Shown: piece after piece, positions 33,062 to 41,921 of the stretch
Layout: every line of letters begins with the position of its first letter
Numbering within the stretch: position 1 is the stretch's first letter
Assembly (NCBI GenBank): GCA_030605125.1
Contig: JAUWBD010000014.1
Location: 1-43,187 of the forward strand
Length of the DNA stretch: 43,187 bases
Direction of reading: 5' to 3'
Source of the DNA: Verrucomicrobiota bacterium
GTDB taxonomy: Bacteria; Verrucomicrobiota; Verrucomicrobiia; Opitutales; Opitutaceae
Notes under the pieces: generated by a model
What the model saw: only the letters and a program-made list of their open reading frames with translations
Database searches by the model: none
What the model was told of the DNA's origin: nothing
Made by a program: the position numbers and the translations under genes

Positions 33062-34195
33062 TTAGTAGCGGAGGTTGGCCGCGATACGGAAGACGTTGGC
33101 GGTAAACTCGGCGGCGGCGAGGTCGGAGCTGTTGTCGTTGATGGTGTAGCCGGCGTCGAAGCTCAGATACTCATTATAAGCGTAACCCACGCCCACGCCG
33201 GCGACAATGTAGTTGTCAGTGCGGTTAGAAGCGGCGGCGAGGTAATCGTAGCGGGAGTAGCCGAGGGTCGCACTGAGGCTCCACGCGGCGGTGAGGCTGG
33301 TGTTGACACCGAGCGCGATGGAGGAGGTTTCGATGCCGGCGGCGTCGGCGCCGGTCTCAAAGTCGTTGCTCAGGTCGAGGCTGAGCGTGGTTTTCGGGGA
33401 GTAGGCGTAGGCGAGGCCGGCTTTGACGCCGATGGTGCTGTCGTCGCCGCGGGCGGAATTCTCGTGGTCGCGGAGGGTGTAGCCGACACTGAAGCTGCCG
33501 GAGAGTTTCGGGGTGAATTCGCCGCGGGCACCGACGTTGAAGTAGTAGTCTTCGGAGTCCGCGTTGGAGGCCGAAACGATGTTCTTGCGATACTGGACGC
33601 CGGCGCTCAGGTCCACCTTCTCGGTGATGGCGAAGTAGTAGTTGGCCGGGACGGTGTAATTCTTCTGATTGGCGAAGGTGCCGCTCTTATACTGGGTGCG
33701 GGTGTAGCGGCCGCCGAGGCCGACCTTGGACTTCTCGGTGATGGAGTATTCGCCGTTCAAACCCGCGGCATACACGTCGCGGCGGACCAAAGCGGCGGCG
33801 AGACGGGCGTCGCGGGAGTTCTGGTTGAGCTCGCGGAAGGAGGCGTTGGCGCGGAGATCGAGACGGGCGCTATCGTAGCTGGAGTCGAAGAGCAGGTTGG
33901 TGAGGTTGCTGTTCAGCTCGTTATGGTCCGAGTAGGCGGTGAGGCGCTCGAAGGCGGTGAAGGAGCCCTTGGTGAGGGAGTTCTTGCCGAAGAGCAGCTC
34001 CACGCCGGGGGAGAGCTCGAAAATCTCGTCGGAGAGCTCGTTGTTGGGGGCGAAGGTGATGTTGTCTTCGTAGCGGACTTCGGCGCGAGCGGTGAGGAAC
34101 AGCTCGGCGTTGTCACCGATCGCCAAGAAAGGCGCGGCGAACGCGGGGGTAACCGAAAGGGAAGAGAGCAGGGCCAGACGACGCTTGGTGATCAT
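33062..34195 (-). CDS. Outer-membrane beta-barrel protein of the exopolysaccharide locus
   Basis: A 377-residue protein. The signal peptide MITKRRLALLSSLSVTPAFAA is followed by about 16 amphipathic beta segments with alternating aromatic residues (for example ELFLTARAEVRYEDNITF, KVGLGGRYTRTQY, SGSFSVGYTLRD). It ends in FRIAANLRY, a C-terminal aromatic outer-membrane signature. It matches the beta-barrel proteins often linked to Wza/Wzc genes in EPS loci. An upstream ATG at 34216 is possible, but 34195 gives the better signal peptide. Transcription is divergent from the TPR gene. Confidence 0.82.
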   Translation of the reverse strand: MITKRRLALLSSLSVTPAFAAPFLAIGDNAELFLTARAEVRYEDNITFAPNNELSDEIFELSPGVELLFGKNSLTKGSFTAFERLTAYSDHNELNSNLTNLLFDSSYDSARLDLRANASFRELNQNSRDARLAAALVRRDVYAAGLNGEYSITEKSKVGLGGRYTRTQYKSGTFANQKNYTVPANYYFAITEKVDLSAGVQYRKNIVSASNADSEDYYFNVGARGEFTPKLSGSFSVGYTLRDHENSARGDDSTIGVKAGLAYAYSPKTTLSLDLSNDFETGADAAGIETSSIALGVNTSLTAAWSLSATLGYSRYDYLAAASNRTDNYIVAGVGVGYAYNEYLSFDAGYTINDNSSDLAAAEFTANVFRIAANLRY

Positions 34196-34459
34196 AGGGT
34201 GGAAGCTTGGATGCATGTAGTGGTCGGGATGAAAATTGGTGGCAAGCTATCTTTAGGGTCGATAACGGAGGATTTACGATTCGGCGCCTAAGGGAAGGAC
34301 CCCGGAGCCAGACAGTAGCCTGAATACCTGTCAAACGCATCCTAGATGCGATTTTCCGTAACTGGTGCCGGGGCTTTCCCGGTGAGCGGGCGGGCGAGAG
34401 GACGGCGATGAATGGGAGATTGCAACCATCGCCCCGAAAATTGGACTAACGGCAACCCG
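34196..34459. other. Divergent promoter region of the exopolysaccharide locus
   Basis: This 264-nt gap separates the beta-barrel gene (minus) from the TPR gene (plus). A 15-bp inverted repeat CGCATCCTAGATGCG (34336-34350) lies in its middle. On the minus strand a TTGACA hexamer is adjacent (34334-34329) without a good -10. The dyad is a candidate operator for both directions. Confidence 0.4.
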
Positions 34460-36169
34460 ATGCCTGATTCCCAATCTACCCCGGCCACGTCCCGTTCGGC
34501 GACGGCGGCAAAAATCACCGCGGACAACACCCGTCCCGCTCCTCCGCCGGCGGGGTGGAAACGCCTGCTTCCTTTTCGCGTGCAACGCACCGGGACGGGC
34601 ATGCGGGTGCGGATCGCGTGGCGGCAGGCTCTTCTCACCCTGATGGTGCTGCTATTGCTCGGATGGCTCGGGGCGGCAGGCGCGGCGTATCTGTTCGTCA
34701 AATACAGGCGTGATTTCCCCGCGGTGCAGTTCTCGCACATGCTCTTCTACCCGGCGAGGCAGGAGCAGTATCGCGCGGCGCGCGGCGACTTCTTGATCGA
34801 CCGGGCGAAGGAGCAGCTCAAGGAGCAGCAGTATCGGGAAGCCTTCTATAATCTTCGTGTCGGCTCCTCCTTTTCCCCGGGCAACCGCGACGGCCGCATG
34901 TTGCTGGCCCAGTTTTATGTGGTCTGGCAGCGCCCCGATCTCGCGCACAAGCTGCTGGTCGAAGGCCTCGACGCCAACCGCGCCGACCGCGAGTATCTCC
35001 AGACGCTGTTTAGCTTCCTGCTGCAGCGCCAAGCCGATCATGAGGTGATCGCCCTCACCGCCGACCTACTGGGCACGGCCAATCCGGGCGCGGCGATCGA
35101 TGATCGCACCCGTCTGATCGCGATGGCCCGCGCCACCGCGCAGTTTTTCCGTGGCAACTACGACGCCGCCGAGGACACCCTTCGCGTCTATCGCCTGATG
35201 GAGTCGCCGGACGGCCAGATCCTCGCCCTGCGCATCGAGTGGGAACGCGGCGAGCGCGATACCGCCCTGGCCCGCTTGCAGGCGCTCACCGAGCAGATCC
35301 CGGAGAACGAACAGGTTTACGCCCAATACGCCGCCTATCTCCGCGAGACCGGCCGCGACGACGAGCTGCGTCGCCTCTGCGTGCTGCGACAGCTCTCCTA
35401 TCCGGACCGGCCGCGCCCGCGCATCGATCTGCTCTACCTCTACGACAAGGCCGGCGACGAGGCGGCGGTGCAGACCGGCATCTCCGAACTCTTCCGGGAC
35501 TTCCCCAACAACAGCGAGGTGCTCCTCGCGCTCGCCGATTTCGCGGCCAACTCCGGCCGGCCGGCGCTCGCGCGCCAGATCTACGAGTATTGCAAGGAGC
35601 ATAACCTGCCTTGGGAAGGCCCGGCGCTGATGACGGTCGAGGCCTATGTAGTGGCAAAGCAATACAACGAGGCCCTCGAGGCCTGCCGGCAGATGATCAA
35701 GGACAATCCGGAGTGGGGCAAACGCTTCTACTCCGTGTTCAACGGCCTCCAGGCGATCGCCAACTACGGGCTCAAGGACATCGAGGCGGCCCAGCTTTTC
35801 CTGAACAACTTCCTCAATCAGGCCGGAGTGCGCGCCGATAACTTGGTGGCCGTATCCAACCGCCTGATGACCGTCGGCGCGAAGGATCAGGCCCGGCAGG
35901 TGCTTGCCCAAGCGGTCCGCACGGATCCGCTCAACCAGACCGCGCTCGTCGGCCTCATCCGGCTGGATATCGAGCTCGGCAACACCGACACTCTGCCGGC
36001 GAGTCTGCGCACGCTCCTCACGATGCGCAAACCGCCCCGGGAACTGCTCGAGACGGCCTACAATCGGCTGGCGAGCGACCGTTACCTGTTTGCCCCGGGG
36101 CGCGCCGCCCTGCTCGAGGAGCTGCGCGTCACGATCACCAGTCGTCCCACGCTCGGCGTCTCGAGCTGA
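34460..36169 (+). CDS. Membrane-anchored TPR protein
   Basis: A 569-residue protein from the ATG at 34460; an ATG at 34412 would add 16 residues and has a GAGAGG about 10 nt before it. After a basic/proline-rich cytosolic N-terminus there is one transmembrane segment (about 55-79, ALLTLMVLLLLGWLGAAGAAYLFV). About 490 helical residues follow with many TPR-like units (for example AFYNLRVGSSFSPGNRDGRMLLAQFY and EVYAQYAAYLRETGRDDELRRL-type repeats). It probably organises or regulates the polysaccharide export machinery encoded divergently. The exact role is unknown. Confidence 0.8.
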   Translation: MPDSQSTPATSRSATAAKITADNTRPAPPPAGWKRLLPFRVQRTGTGMRVRIAWRQALLTLMVLLLLGWLGAAGAAYLFVKYRRDFPAVQFSHMLFYPARQEQYRAARGDFLIDRAKEQLKEQQYREAFYNLRVGSSFSPGNRDGRMLLAQFYVVWQRPDLAHKLLVEGLDANRADREYLQTLFSFLLQRQADHEVIALTADLLGTANPGAAIDDRTRLIAMARATAQFFRGNYDAAEDTLRVYRLMESPDGQILALRIEWERGERDTALARLQALTEQIPENEQVYAQYAAYLRETGRDDELRRLCVLRQLSYPDRPRPRIDLLYLYDKAGDEAAVQTGISELFRDFPNNSEVLLALADFAANSGRPALARQIYEYCKEHNLPWEGPALMTVEAYVVAKQYNEALEACRQMIKDNPEWGKRFYSVFNGLQAIANYGLKDIEAAQLFLNNFLNQAGVRADNLVAVSNRLMTVGAKDQARQVLAQAVRTDPLNQTALVGLIRLDIELGNTDTLPASLRTLLTMRKPPRELLETAYNRLASDRYLFAPGRAALLEELRVTITSRPTLGVSS

Positions 36170-36193
36170 TTTGAAAACGCCGGGCGTCTCCAT

Positions 36194-36221
36194 GGGATCG
36201 GCGGGGCGGCCCCGCCGTCCC
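36194..36221. terminator. Hairpin between convergent genes
   Basis: A GGCGGGGC/GCCCCGCC stem (36200-36207, 36209-36216) is extended by GGGA/TCCC. It fills the 54-nt gap between the convergent TPR and Na/Pi-cotransporter genes. There is no T-tract on either strand, so a bidirectional terminator role is only likely from its position. Confidence 0.5.
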
Positions 36222-36223
36222 GT

Positions 36224-37861
36224 CTAGGGGAAGTGGTCGGGGTGCGCGATGCCGACCATGCGCGCCGGCTCCGGCCGGCCCTCGCCCGCGAGGTAGTTGC
36301 ATAGGCGCCAGGCGTGGTAGCCGAGGCGATCCAGCCAGCGCATCGCATCGAGCGCGTCGAGCGCCGGCGCGGGGCCCGAGGCGCCGTCGGCGGTTTCTTG
36401 GAGAAGCTGCCGCCGCCCATCGCGCCGCTCTTGGGAGAGCGCGAGGGATCGCTGCTCCACCTCCGCCAGCCAGCCCTCGGGCGCTTCGCCCCGCAGCCCT
36501 TGCGCGGCGAGCATGAGCAGGTGGCGACTGGCCTCGGCCTGGCGACGAATCAGGGCGTGATCCATGGTCGCGCGCCAGGACTGCGGCGGCTCCACCCGGG
36601 GCAATAATCGCGTGAGGTGGTCGAGCGCGTGCAGCAGGCTCACCCGGCCCCGCGACATGGGCTGGTCCTCGCGCAGGGGCGGCACCTGCGCGACAAAATT
36701 TTGGATGTCGCGCACGCCCTGCTCCAAGGCGCCGGCGTCGGTGGCGGGGCTGGCCGCCGGCGCGGCCCCGGAGGGCGGGTGAAGTTGCGCGGCGACGGCA
36801 TCGAGCGCGGCGGCCGAGGCTTCGCGCACCGCGCGCAGGCTGGCTTCGACGGCGACGCTCGGCACGGACAGGAGGCTCGGGTCGAGGTGGCGCGTGAGCG
36901 CCGGGCCGCGGTCGGGCAGCAGGCGCTCGATCGCGCGCGAGAAGCGGTGCACGAAGGGCAGGAAGAGCAACACGCCCAGCGCGATGAAGGCGGTGTGGAA
37001 GGCGGCGAGGCTGGTGGCGCCGGGCTCAAGACCGAGGTGGAGCTGCGCCCAGCCGATGCCGCGCAAGAACAGGGGCAGCAACGCGAGCGCGATCAGCCCA
37101 GTGGCGAGGTTGAAGCCGATATGGGCGAGGGCGGTGCGCTTGGCGGGCACGCTGCCGCCGATCGCCGCGAGCGCGCCGGTGATGGTGGTGCCGATGGCGG
37201 CGCCGATGACGAGCGAGGAAGCCTGGGCGAAGGTGATCGATTCGGTGTGGAGCGCGGTGAGCGTGGTGGCCACGGCGGCGCTGGACGACTGCATCACCAC
37301 GGTCATGAACGCGCCGATGAGCGTCATCAGCAGATGGCTCGCCGCGCCTTCGCTGGGCAGCGCCCCGAGATCCACCCGGCCTTGCAGGCCCTGCATGCCG
37401 GATTGGAGCGTGTCGATGCCGAGAAAAATGAGCCCGAAACCGCCCAAGGCGGGGCCGAGTGCCTGCCAGCGACCGCGACCGAGGAGGCGGATAAACGCGC
37501 CGATGCCGACGAGCGGCAGCGCGTAGAGGCCGATGCTGATCTTCAGGCCGAGGATCGAGACGATCCAGCCGGTGCCGGTGGTGCCGAGGCTTGCGCCGAG
37601 CACGACGCCCACGGCTTGGGGGAAAGCGAGCAGGCCGGCGCTGACAAAGCCGATCACGGCCACGGTGGTGGCGCTGGAGGACTGCACGAGCACGGTGACG
37701 AGCGCGCCGGAGCCGAAGGCCTTCAGCGGCGTGCCGGTGAAGCGCACGAGCGCCTGGCGGAGGGCCTCGCCGGCGAAGGCCTTGAGGCCGTCGGTGAGCA
37801 GCACCATGCCGAGGAGGAAAAGGCCGATGCCGCCGATGAGTTGGAAGAGCGTGTCGGTCAT
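36224..37861 (-). CDS. Na/Pi-cotransporter family protein with PhoU-like tail, second locus
   Basis: A 545-residue protein with the classic start LFQLIGGIGLFLLGMVLLTDGLK. The two QSS repeats are VQSSSATTVAVI at Q60 and MQSSSAAVATTL at Q191, within about 9 helices to residue 310. A cytosolic helical PhoU-like domain (about 335-545) follows. Family role: sodium-driven phosphate import or export, with the PhoU part probably regulatory. It is closer to the canonical NptA/YjbB type than the protein at 15983-17605, which lies in the signalling block. No pho regulon genes are nearby. Confidence 0.92.
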   Translation of the reverse strand: MTDTLFQLIGGIGLFLLGMVLLTDGLKAFAGEALRQALVRFTGTPLKAFGSGALVTVLVQSSSATTVAVIGFVSAGLLAFPQAVGVVLGASLGTTGTGWIVSILGLKISIGLYALPLVGIGAFIRLLGRGRWQALGPALGGFGLIFLGIDTLQSGMQGLQGRVDLGALPSEGAASHLLMTLIGAFMTVVMQSSSAAVATTLTALHTESITFAQASSLVIGAAIGTTITGALAAIGGSVPAKRTALAHIGFNLATGLIALALLPLFLRGIGWAQLHLGLEPGATSLAAFHTAFIALGVLLFLPFVHRFSRAIERLLPDRGPALTRHLDPSLLSVPSVAVEASLRAVREASAAALDAVAAQLHPPSGAAPAASPATDAGALEQGVRDIQNFVAQVPPLREDQPMSRGRVSLLHALDHLTRLLPRVEPPQSWRATMDHALIRRQAEASRHLLMLAAQGLRGEAPEGWLAEVEQRSLALSQERRDGRRQLLQETADGASGPAPALDALDAMRWLDRLGYHAWRLCNYLAGEGRPEPARMVGIAHPDHFP

Positions 37862-37943
37862 GGGGGTTTAACGCGTGGAAAAGGGCACGCAAAGCGCCGT
37901 GGCGTCGAACGAAAGCGCGGGCGCGTCGCGGGTCCCGGCCGCT

Positions 37944-38255
37944 TCACCCGCCCAGCAGCTCCGCCGCGATCGCGTCGCGCTCGGCGGCGAGGGCGGTCCC
38001 CTCCGGCGGCAGGTTCCGGCGGGCTCGTGCATACCAGTAGCCGGCGTTGCCCTCGTCGCCCTCCACGCGGTGCAAGTAGGCGTGCACCCAGCAACCCGCC
38101 CGCGCCTCGGCTCCCGCGCCGTGGTCGCCCGCATGCTGCGCCAGCGTGTGCGCCCGGGCCCAGTCGCCGCGCGCTTCGCACCAGAGCGCGAGCAGGGCCT
38201 CGCCGTGCTTCGCCGCCGCCGATTCGTCCAACTTGAAAAATTCTCCGGGGCTCAT
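37944..38255 (-). CDS. Small conserved helical protein of unknown function
   Basis: A 103-residue protein. A GGAGG ribosome-binding site lies 4 nt upstream of the ATG at 38255 and decides this start. The sequence is helical and TPR-like: DWARAHTLAQHAG (31-43), then WVHAYLHRVEGDEGNAGYWYARARR (56-80). The HAYLHR-EGD-N-YWY pattern looks strongly conserved and recalls a family of about 100-residue proteins seen in many bacteria, but I know no function for it. There is no signal peptide. It precedes the Na/Pi-cotransporter gene by 82 nt. Confidence 0.75.
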   Translation of the reverse strand: MSPGEFFKLDESAAAKHGEALLALWCEARGDWARAHTLAQHAGDHGAGAEARAGCWVHAYLHRVEGDEGNAGYWYARARRNLPPEGTALAAERDAIAAELLGG

Positions 38256-38359
38256 GCCCTCCACTCACCATCACGGCACCGCGGTCCTCCAGCTTTTTTG
38301 CGCGTAGGCCTTTGCCTTTATCCGTGCCGATCCGTGAATTCCATGGTCAATCATCCCGC

Positions 38360-39283
38360 ATGACCGCCGCCGCGAATCTCGACCGCCTGCTTCTTCGCCT
38401 CGCCTGGGAGGACCTCGACCGCGCGCATCTGCGTCGTTTGGTCGAGCTCGCCCGCGACGAGGATCTCGCCGGTCTCGGACTCCTCAAAAAACCCGCACGC
38501 ACCGGAGACCGGTCCACCGCCGCGCTCGTCACCACGCCCCGCCTTGGCCGCGCCCACCTCGTGGCCCGCACCGAACTCGTGGTCTGCGGCCTGCCCCTGA
38601 TCTCGCTGATCCTTTCCGCCTACGGCACGCGCGCCGCGGTGCAGCCTCGCCTGCGTGACGGTCGCCGCGCCGCCCCCGGCGAGGTGCTCGCCACCTTGGA
38701 GGGCGATCCGCGCGTGCTCCTCGCCGCCGAGCGCGTCGTGCTCAATTTCCTCCAGCGCCTTTCCGGCGTCGCCACCACCACCGCGGCCCACGTCGCCGCC
38801 CTCGGCCCCGGTCGCACCCGGCTGCTCGACACGCGCAAGACCACCCCCGGCTATCGCATGCTGGAAAAATACGCCGTGGCCTGCGGCGGCGCCTGGAACC
38901 ACCGCCTCGGCCTCTTCGACCGCGTGATGTTGAAGGACAACCACCTCGCGCTCCTCGGCTCGTCCGACGATCTCGCCGCCGCCGTCGCCCGCGCCAAAAA
39001 GGCCGCGCCCGATCTGCCCGTCGAGGTCGAGATCGACGATCTGGCGCAGCTGCCGCCCGTGCTCGCGGCCGGCGCCGACGTCATCCTGCTCGACAACTTT
39101 ACTCCCGCGAAAATCAAAAAGGCCCTCACGCTCATCCGCGGACGCGCCTTTACCGAGGCCAGCGGCGGCATCACGATCAAGACGCTTCCCCGCTACGCCG
39201 GCCTCGGCCTCGACTTCGTCTCCACCGGCGCCCTCGTCCACCGTTCCCTTTGGGCCGACATCGGCCTCGACTGGCAATCCTAG
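38360..39283 (+). CDS. nadC: Nicotinate-nucleotide pyrophosphorylase (quinolinate phosphoribosyltransferase)
   Basis: A 307-residue enzyme of the normal family length. It converts quinolinate and PRPP to nicotinate mononucleotide and CO2 in de novo NAD synthesis. Motifs: AERVVLNFLQRLSG (123-136), LLDTRKTTPGYRMLEKYAVACGGAWNHR (155-182) with the substrate-binding Arg, Lys and His, MLKDNH (190-195), VEVEIDD (221-227) and VILLDNF (241-247). The ATG at 38360 was chosen; the frame upstream derives from a repeat-like ATCCGTG stretch. birA follows 18 nt later. nadA and nadB are not in the window. Confidence 0.96.
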   Translation: MTAAANLDRLLLRLAWEDLDRAHLRRLVELARDEDLAGLGLLKKPARTGDRSTAALVTTPRLGRAHLVARTELVVCGLPLISLILSAYGTRAAVQPRLRDGRRAAPGEVLATLEGDPRVLLAAERVVLNFLQRLSGVATTTAAHVAALGPGRTRLLDTRKTTPGYRMLEKYAVACGGAWNHRLGLFDRVMLKDNHLALLGSSDDLAAAVARAKKAAPDLPVEVEIDDLAQLPPVLAAGADVILLDNFTPAKIKKALTLIRGRAFTEASGGITIKTLPRYAGLGLDFVSTGALVHRSLWADIGLDWQS

Positions 39284-39300
39284 GCAAGCTCCCGTCGCCC

Positions 39301-40302
39301 GTGCCCGCCCATCCTTCCGAACAACTCATCCTCCAGGCCCTGCTCGAGGCGGGCGAGGACGGCCATGTCTCCGGCGAGGCGCTCGCCCGCGCGCTCGGCG
39401 TGAGCCGCGTGGCGGTGTGGCAGCACCTTGAGAAGCTCCGTGAGCAGGGGCTTGAGATCGCGAGCCAGCATGCGCGCGGCTACCGCCTCGCCTCGCGTCC
39501 CGATTTTTTGCACCCCGCGCTCATCGACGCCTGGCGCCGGGCCGACGCCGCCGCGCCGCGTATCCATTTTTTCCCGACAGTCGGAAGCACCAACGACGAG
39601 GCGGCCCGCCTGCTCGCGGCGGGCGAGAGCGCGCCCTTCGTCGTCCTCGCGCGCCGCCAGGAAAAGGGGCGTGGCCGCCTGGGGCGCGCCTGGCACAGCG
39701 CGGTGGATGGCAACCTCTACCTCAGCTTCGCCTTCCGCCCTCAGGTGGAGCCGGCGCGCATGCAGACCTTCACGCTCTGGATGGGCGTCAACGTCTGCGC
39801 GCTCGTGGCGTCTTTTTGCCGTGTCGTGCCCGGGATCAAGTGGCCGAACGACCTGCTCTTCGACGCTCGCAAGGCCGGCGGCATGCTCACCGAGGCCCGG
39901 CTCGATGCCGACCGCATCCACGACCTCGTCTTCGGCCTCGGCCTCAACCTGCGTCCGCCGGCCGGCGGCTGGCCCGACGAGCTCGCCGTGCGCGCCACCG
40001 CCCTCTCCGAGCACACCGCGCTGCCGCTCGACCCCAACCGCTTCGCGGCCGCGCTGATCGGGCGTGTGGTCGATGCCTATGACCGCTTTCTCGACGGCTC
40101 CTACCGTGCATCGTTCGCCGATCTCTGGCATCGTTTCGACCTGTTGCGAAACCGTCCGGTGTCGTTGCACCAGGGAGAGCGCGAGTTGAAAGGCACGGCT
40201 ATCGGCATTGATGACGAGGGGAGTCTGTTGCTGCGTTTCCCGAACGGGCACACCGACCGGTTTCGTGCGGGCGAAGTGACCTTTTCGCGGCCACCCGCGT
40301 AG
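39301..40302 (+). CDS. birA: Bifunctional biotin-[acetyl-CoA-carboxylase] ligase / biotin repressor
   Basis: A 333-residue protein starting at GTG 39301. The N-terminal winged helix (1-65) contains LGVSRVAVWQHLEKLREQGLEI. The ligase domain has VGSTNDEA (94-101), the biotinyl-AMP loop KGRGRLGRAWHS (122-133), GIKWPNDLLF (178-187) and KAGGML (191-196). The SH3-like C-terminal domain carries GIDDEGSLLLRF. It attaches biotin to carboxyl-carrier protein. The winged helix suggests DNA-binding repression of biotin genes, as in E. coli. It is probably co-transcribed with nadC. Confidence 0.95.
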   Translation: MPAHPSEQLILQALLEAGEDGHVSGEALARALGVSRVAVWQHLEKLREQGLEIASQHARGYRLASRPDFLHPALIDAWRRADAAAPRIHFFPTVGSTNDEAARLLAAGESAPFVVLARRQEKGRGRLGRAWHSAVDGNLYLSFAFRPQVEPARMQTFTLWMGVNVCALVASFCRVVPGIKWPNDLLFDARKAGGMLTEARLDADRIHDLVFGLGLNLRPPAGGWPDELAVRATALSEHTALPLDPNRFAAALIGRVVDAYDRFLDGSYRASFADLWHRFDLLRNRPVSLHQGERELKGTAIGIDDEGSLLLRFPNGHTDRFRAGEVTFSRPPA

Positions 40303-40358
40303 GCGGATCAGCGCTCCGGGGGCGCCTGCACTTCACGAGCGGCGCCTTGTGCGGCGAA

Positions 40359-40443
40359 TGGTGCCCGGGAACGGACTCGAACCGTTATGCTGTTAGGCAC
40401 AGGCTTCTGAGACCTGCGTGTCTACCAATTCCACCACCCGGGC
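40359..40443 (-). tRNA. tRNA-Leu (anticodon CAG)
   Basis: An 85-nt minus-strand tRNA. The 7-bp acceptor stem is GCCCGGG/CCCGGGC. The D-arm contains GGAATTGGTAGACAC. The anticodon loop CTCAGAA gives CAG. A long variable arm (TGCCTAACAGCA), as in class II tRNAs, and the T-arm AACGGTTCGAGTCCGTT follow. CCA is encoded. It decodes CUG, the leucine codon favoured in GC-rich genomes. Confidence 0.96.
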
Positions 40444-40557
40444 GGGAAGGGGATCGAAAAGGCATGCACCCCGCGCCTCGCATGCAAGCCCGGATTTTTG
40501 CGGGGTTTTTCCCGGCGAGCAAGGGCTCCCTCTTGCCTAGAATGCGTGCGGAGGGCC

Positions 40558-41823
40558 TCAGCCCACGCGCGCCACTTCGATGCCGAGGACGCGGGCGGCC
40601 TGCTCCTTATTACCACGGCAGGCATGGAGGACCTGCTCGATATAGTGTTTTTCTTGGAGCGCGAGGTAGTCGGCGAGTTTGGGCCAGCCCCCGAGGTCCT
40701 TGATGCGCAGGGGCAATTGGTCCACGCCGACGACGCGTGTCTCGGTGGAGGCCGCGATCTTGCCGATCACTTGGGCGAGGTCGGTGATGTTGCCCGGCCA
40801 AGGGTAGGATTTCAGCGCGGACAGCGCGTCGGGGCTGAATTCAATCAGCTTCGAGTCGAAGTTGGGATTGCTGGCGCGCGCGATGAAATGTTTGACGAGC
40901 GCAGGGATGTCTTCCGGGCGTTCGCGCAGGGCGGGCAGGACGACGGGGAGCGAAGCCACCCGGTAAAACAGTTCGTCGTCGAATTTGCCTTCTTCCGTGA
41001 GGCGTTCGAGGTCCTCGCCGCTCGTGCAGATGAGGCGGAAGGATTGGGCGTGGGTGCGCAGCACGCCAACGAGTTCGCGTTGGAGCGGTTGGGCGAGTTT
41101 CTCGATATTCAGGAGCAGGAGCGTGCCGCCCCGGGCTTGGGACAGCCACTCACCGCCCGAGCCGTTTTCGCCGAGCAGGCCGTTGCGGAAGTTTGCTTCG
41201 GAGCTCTGGCCGCAGTCGATGCGCACGAAGGGCGCGTCGGCGGGGGCGCTGCCGGCGTGGAGGATCTCGGCGATCGTGGATTTGCCGGTGCCGGACTCGC
41301 CTTGGAGGAGCACGGGGGTGCGGACCGCGGCGAGTTTTTTGATTTGCTGGATGAGTTTTTTGTGGGCGGCGCCGGTTCCGGCGAGGGCCGACTCGATGTC
41401 ACGGACGCCTGCGACCGCCCCGGCCGCGGCGGCGGCCTCCGCTGGGCGCTCCACGCTGAAGCGGCGGTATTCGAGGGCGCGCTTGAGGGTGGCGATCAAG
41501 TCGTCCACCCGGAACGGCTTTTGCAGGTAGTCGAAGGCGCCGAACTTGAGCGCCTGCACCGCGCTTTCGGTCGAGGCGTAGGCGGTCATGATGATGACCA
41601 CGGCGGTCGGATCGTAGGCCTTGAGCTGGCGGAGCAGCGTGATGCCGTCCATCGGCTTCATGTCGATGTCGGCCAGCACCAGGTCGTATTTTTCCGTTTT
41701 ATAGCGCGCCAACGCCTTTTCTCCATCGGTCGCGAAGGCGGTGCTGTAGCCGGTGGGCTGGATGACCGCTTCGAGCATCTCGTGGATGGAGAGGAGATCG
41801 TCAACAATGAGGACGGACGGCAT
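40558..41823 (-). CDS. Degenerate NtrC-type response regulator (REC-AAA+-truncated HTH)
   Basis: A 421-residue protein. The receiver (1-118) is intact with D52 and K102. The AAA+ domain has Walker A GESGTGKS (175-182), but the GAFTGA loop that contacts sigma-54 is missing. LLGENGSGGEWLS stands where the GHEKGAFTGA block should be. Walker B reads GGTLLLLNIEKL (232-243) instead of GGTLFLDEI, losing the catalytic Asp. The PWPGN motif lacks the following arginine. The C-terminus ends at GNKEQAARVLGIEVARVG, before the HTH recognition helix. It cannot be a standard sigma-54 activator. It sits 98 nt downstream of pilC, where pilR-like genes are common, so a non-transcriptional pilus-related role is possible. 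Confidence 0.9.
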   Translation of the reverse strand: MPSVLIVDDLLSIHEMLEAVIQPTGYSTAFATDGEKALARYKTEKYDLVLADIDMKPMDGITLLRQLKAYDPTAVVIIMTAYASTESAVQALKFGAFDYLQKPFRVDDLIATLKRALEYRRFSVERPAEAAAAAGAVAGVRDIESALAGTGAAHKKLIQQIKKLAAVRTPVLLQGESGTGKSTIAEILHAGSAPADAPFVRIDCGQSSEANFRNGLLGENGSGGEWLSQARGGTLLLLNIEKLAQPLQRELVGVLRTHAQSFRLICTSGEDLERLTEEGKFDDELFYRVASLPVVLPALRERPEDIPALVKHFIARASNPNFDSKLIEFSPDALSALKSYPWPGNITDLAQVIGKIAASTETRVVGVDQLPLRIKDLGGWPKLADYLALQEKHYIEQVLHACRGNKEQAARVLGIEVARVG

Positions 41824-41921
41824 GGGGCGCGAAGAGTTGTAAGGGAGTGGTGGCGGGGGCGAGGCGCAAGCTCACGGCTTTCACCGGACCGGCGCAAGTC
41901 GCGACCATAGCGGAAATACCC

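Noticed and set aside
34196-34459. A sigma-54 promoter controlling the exopolysaccharide genes
   Set aside because: No GG-N10-GC element matching TGGCAC-N5-TTGC was found on either strand.
40359-40443. tRNA-Leu as an integration site for a mobile element
   Set aside because: No integrase gene, direct repeat of the tRNA end or compositional change is seen on either side.
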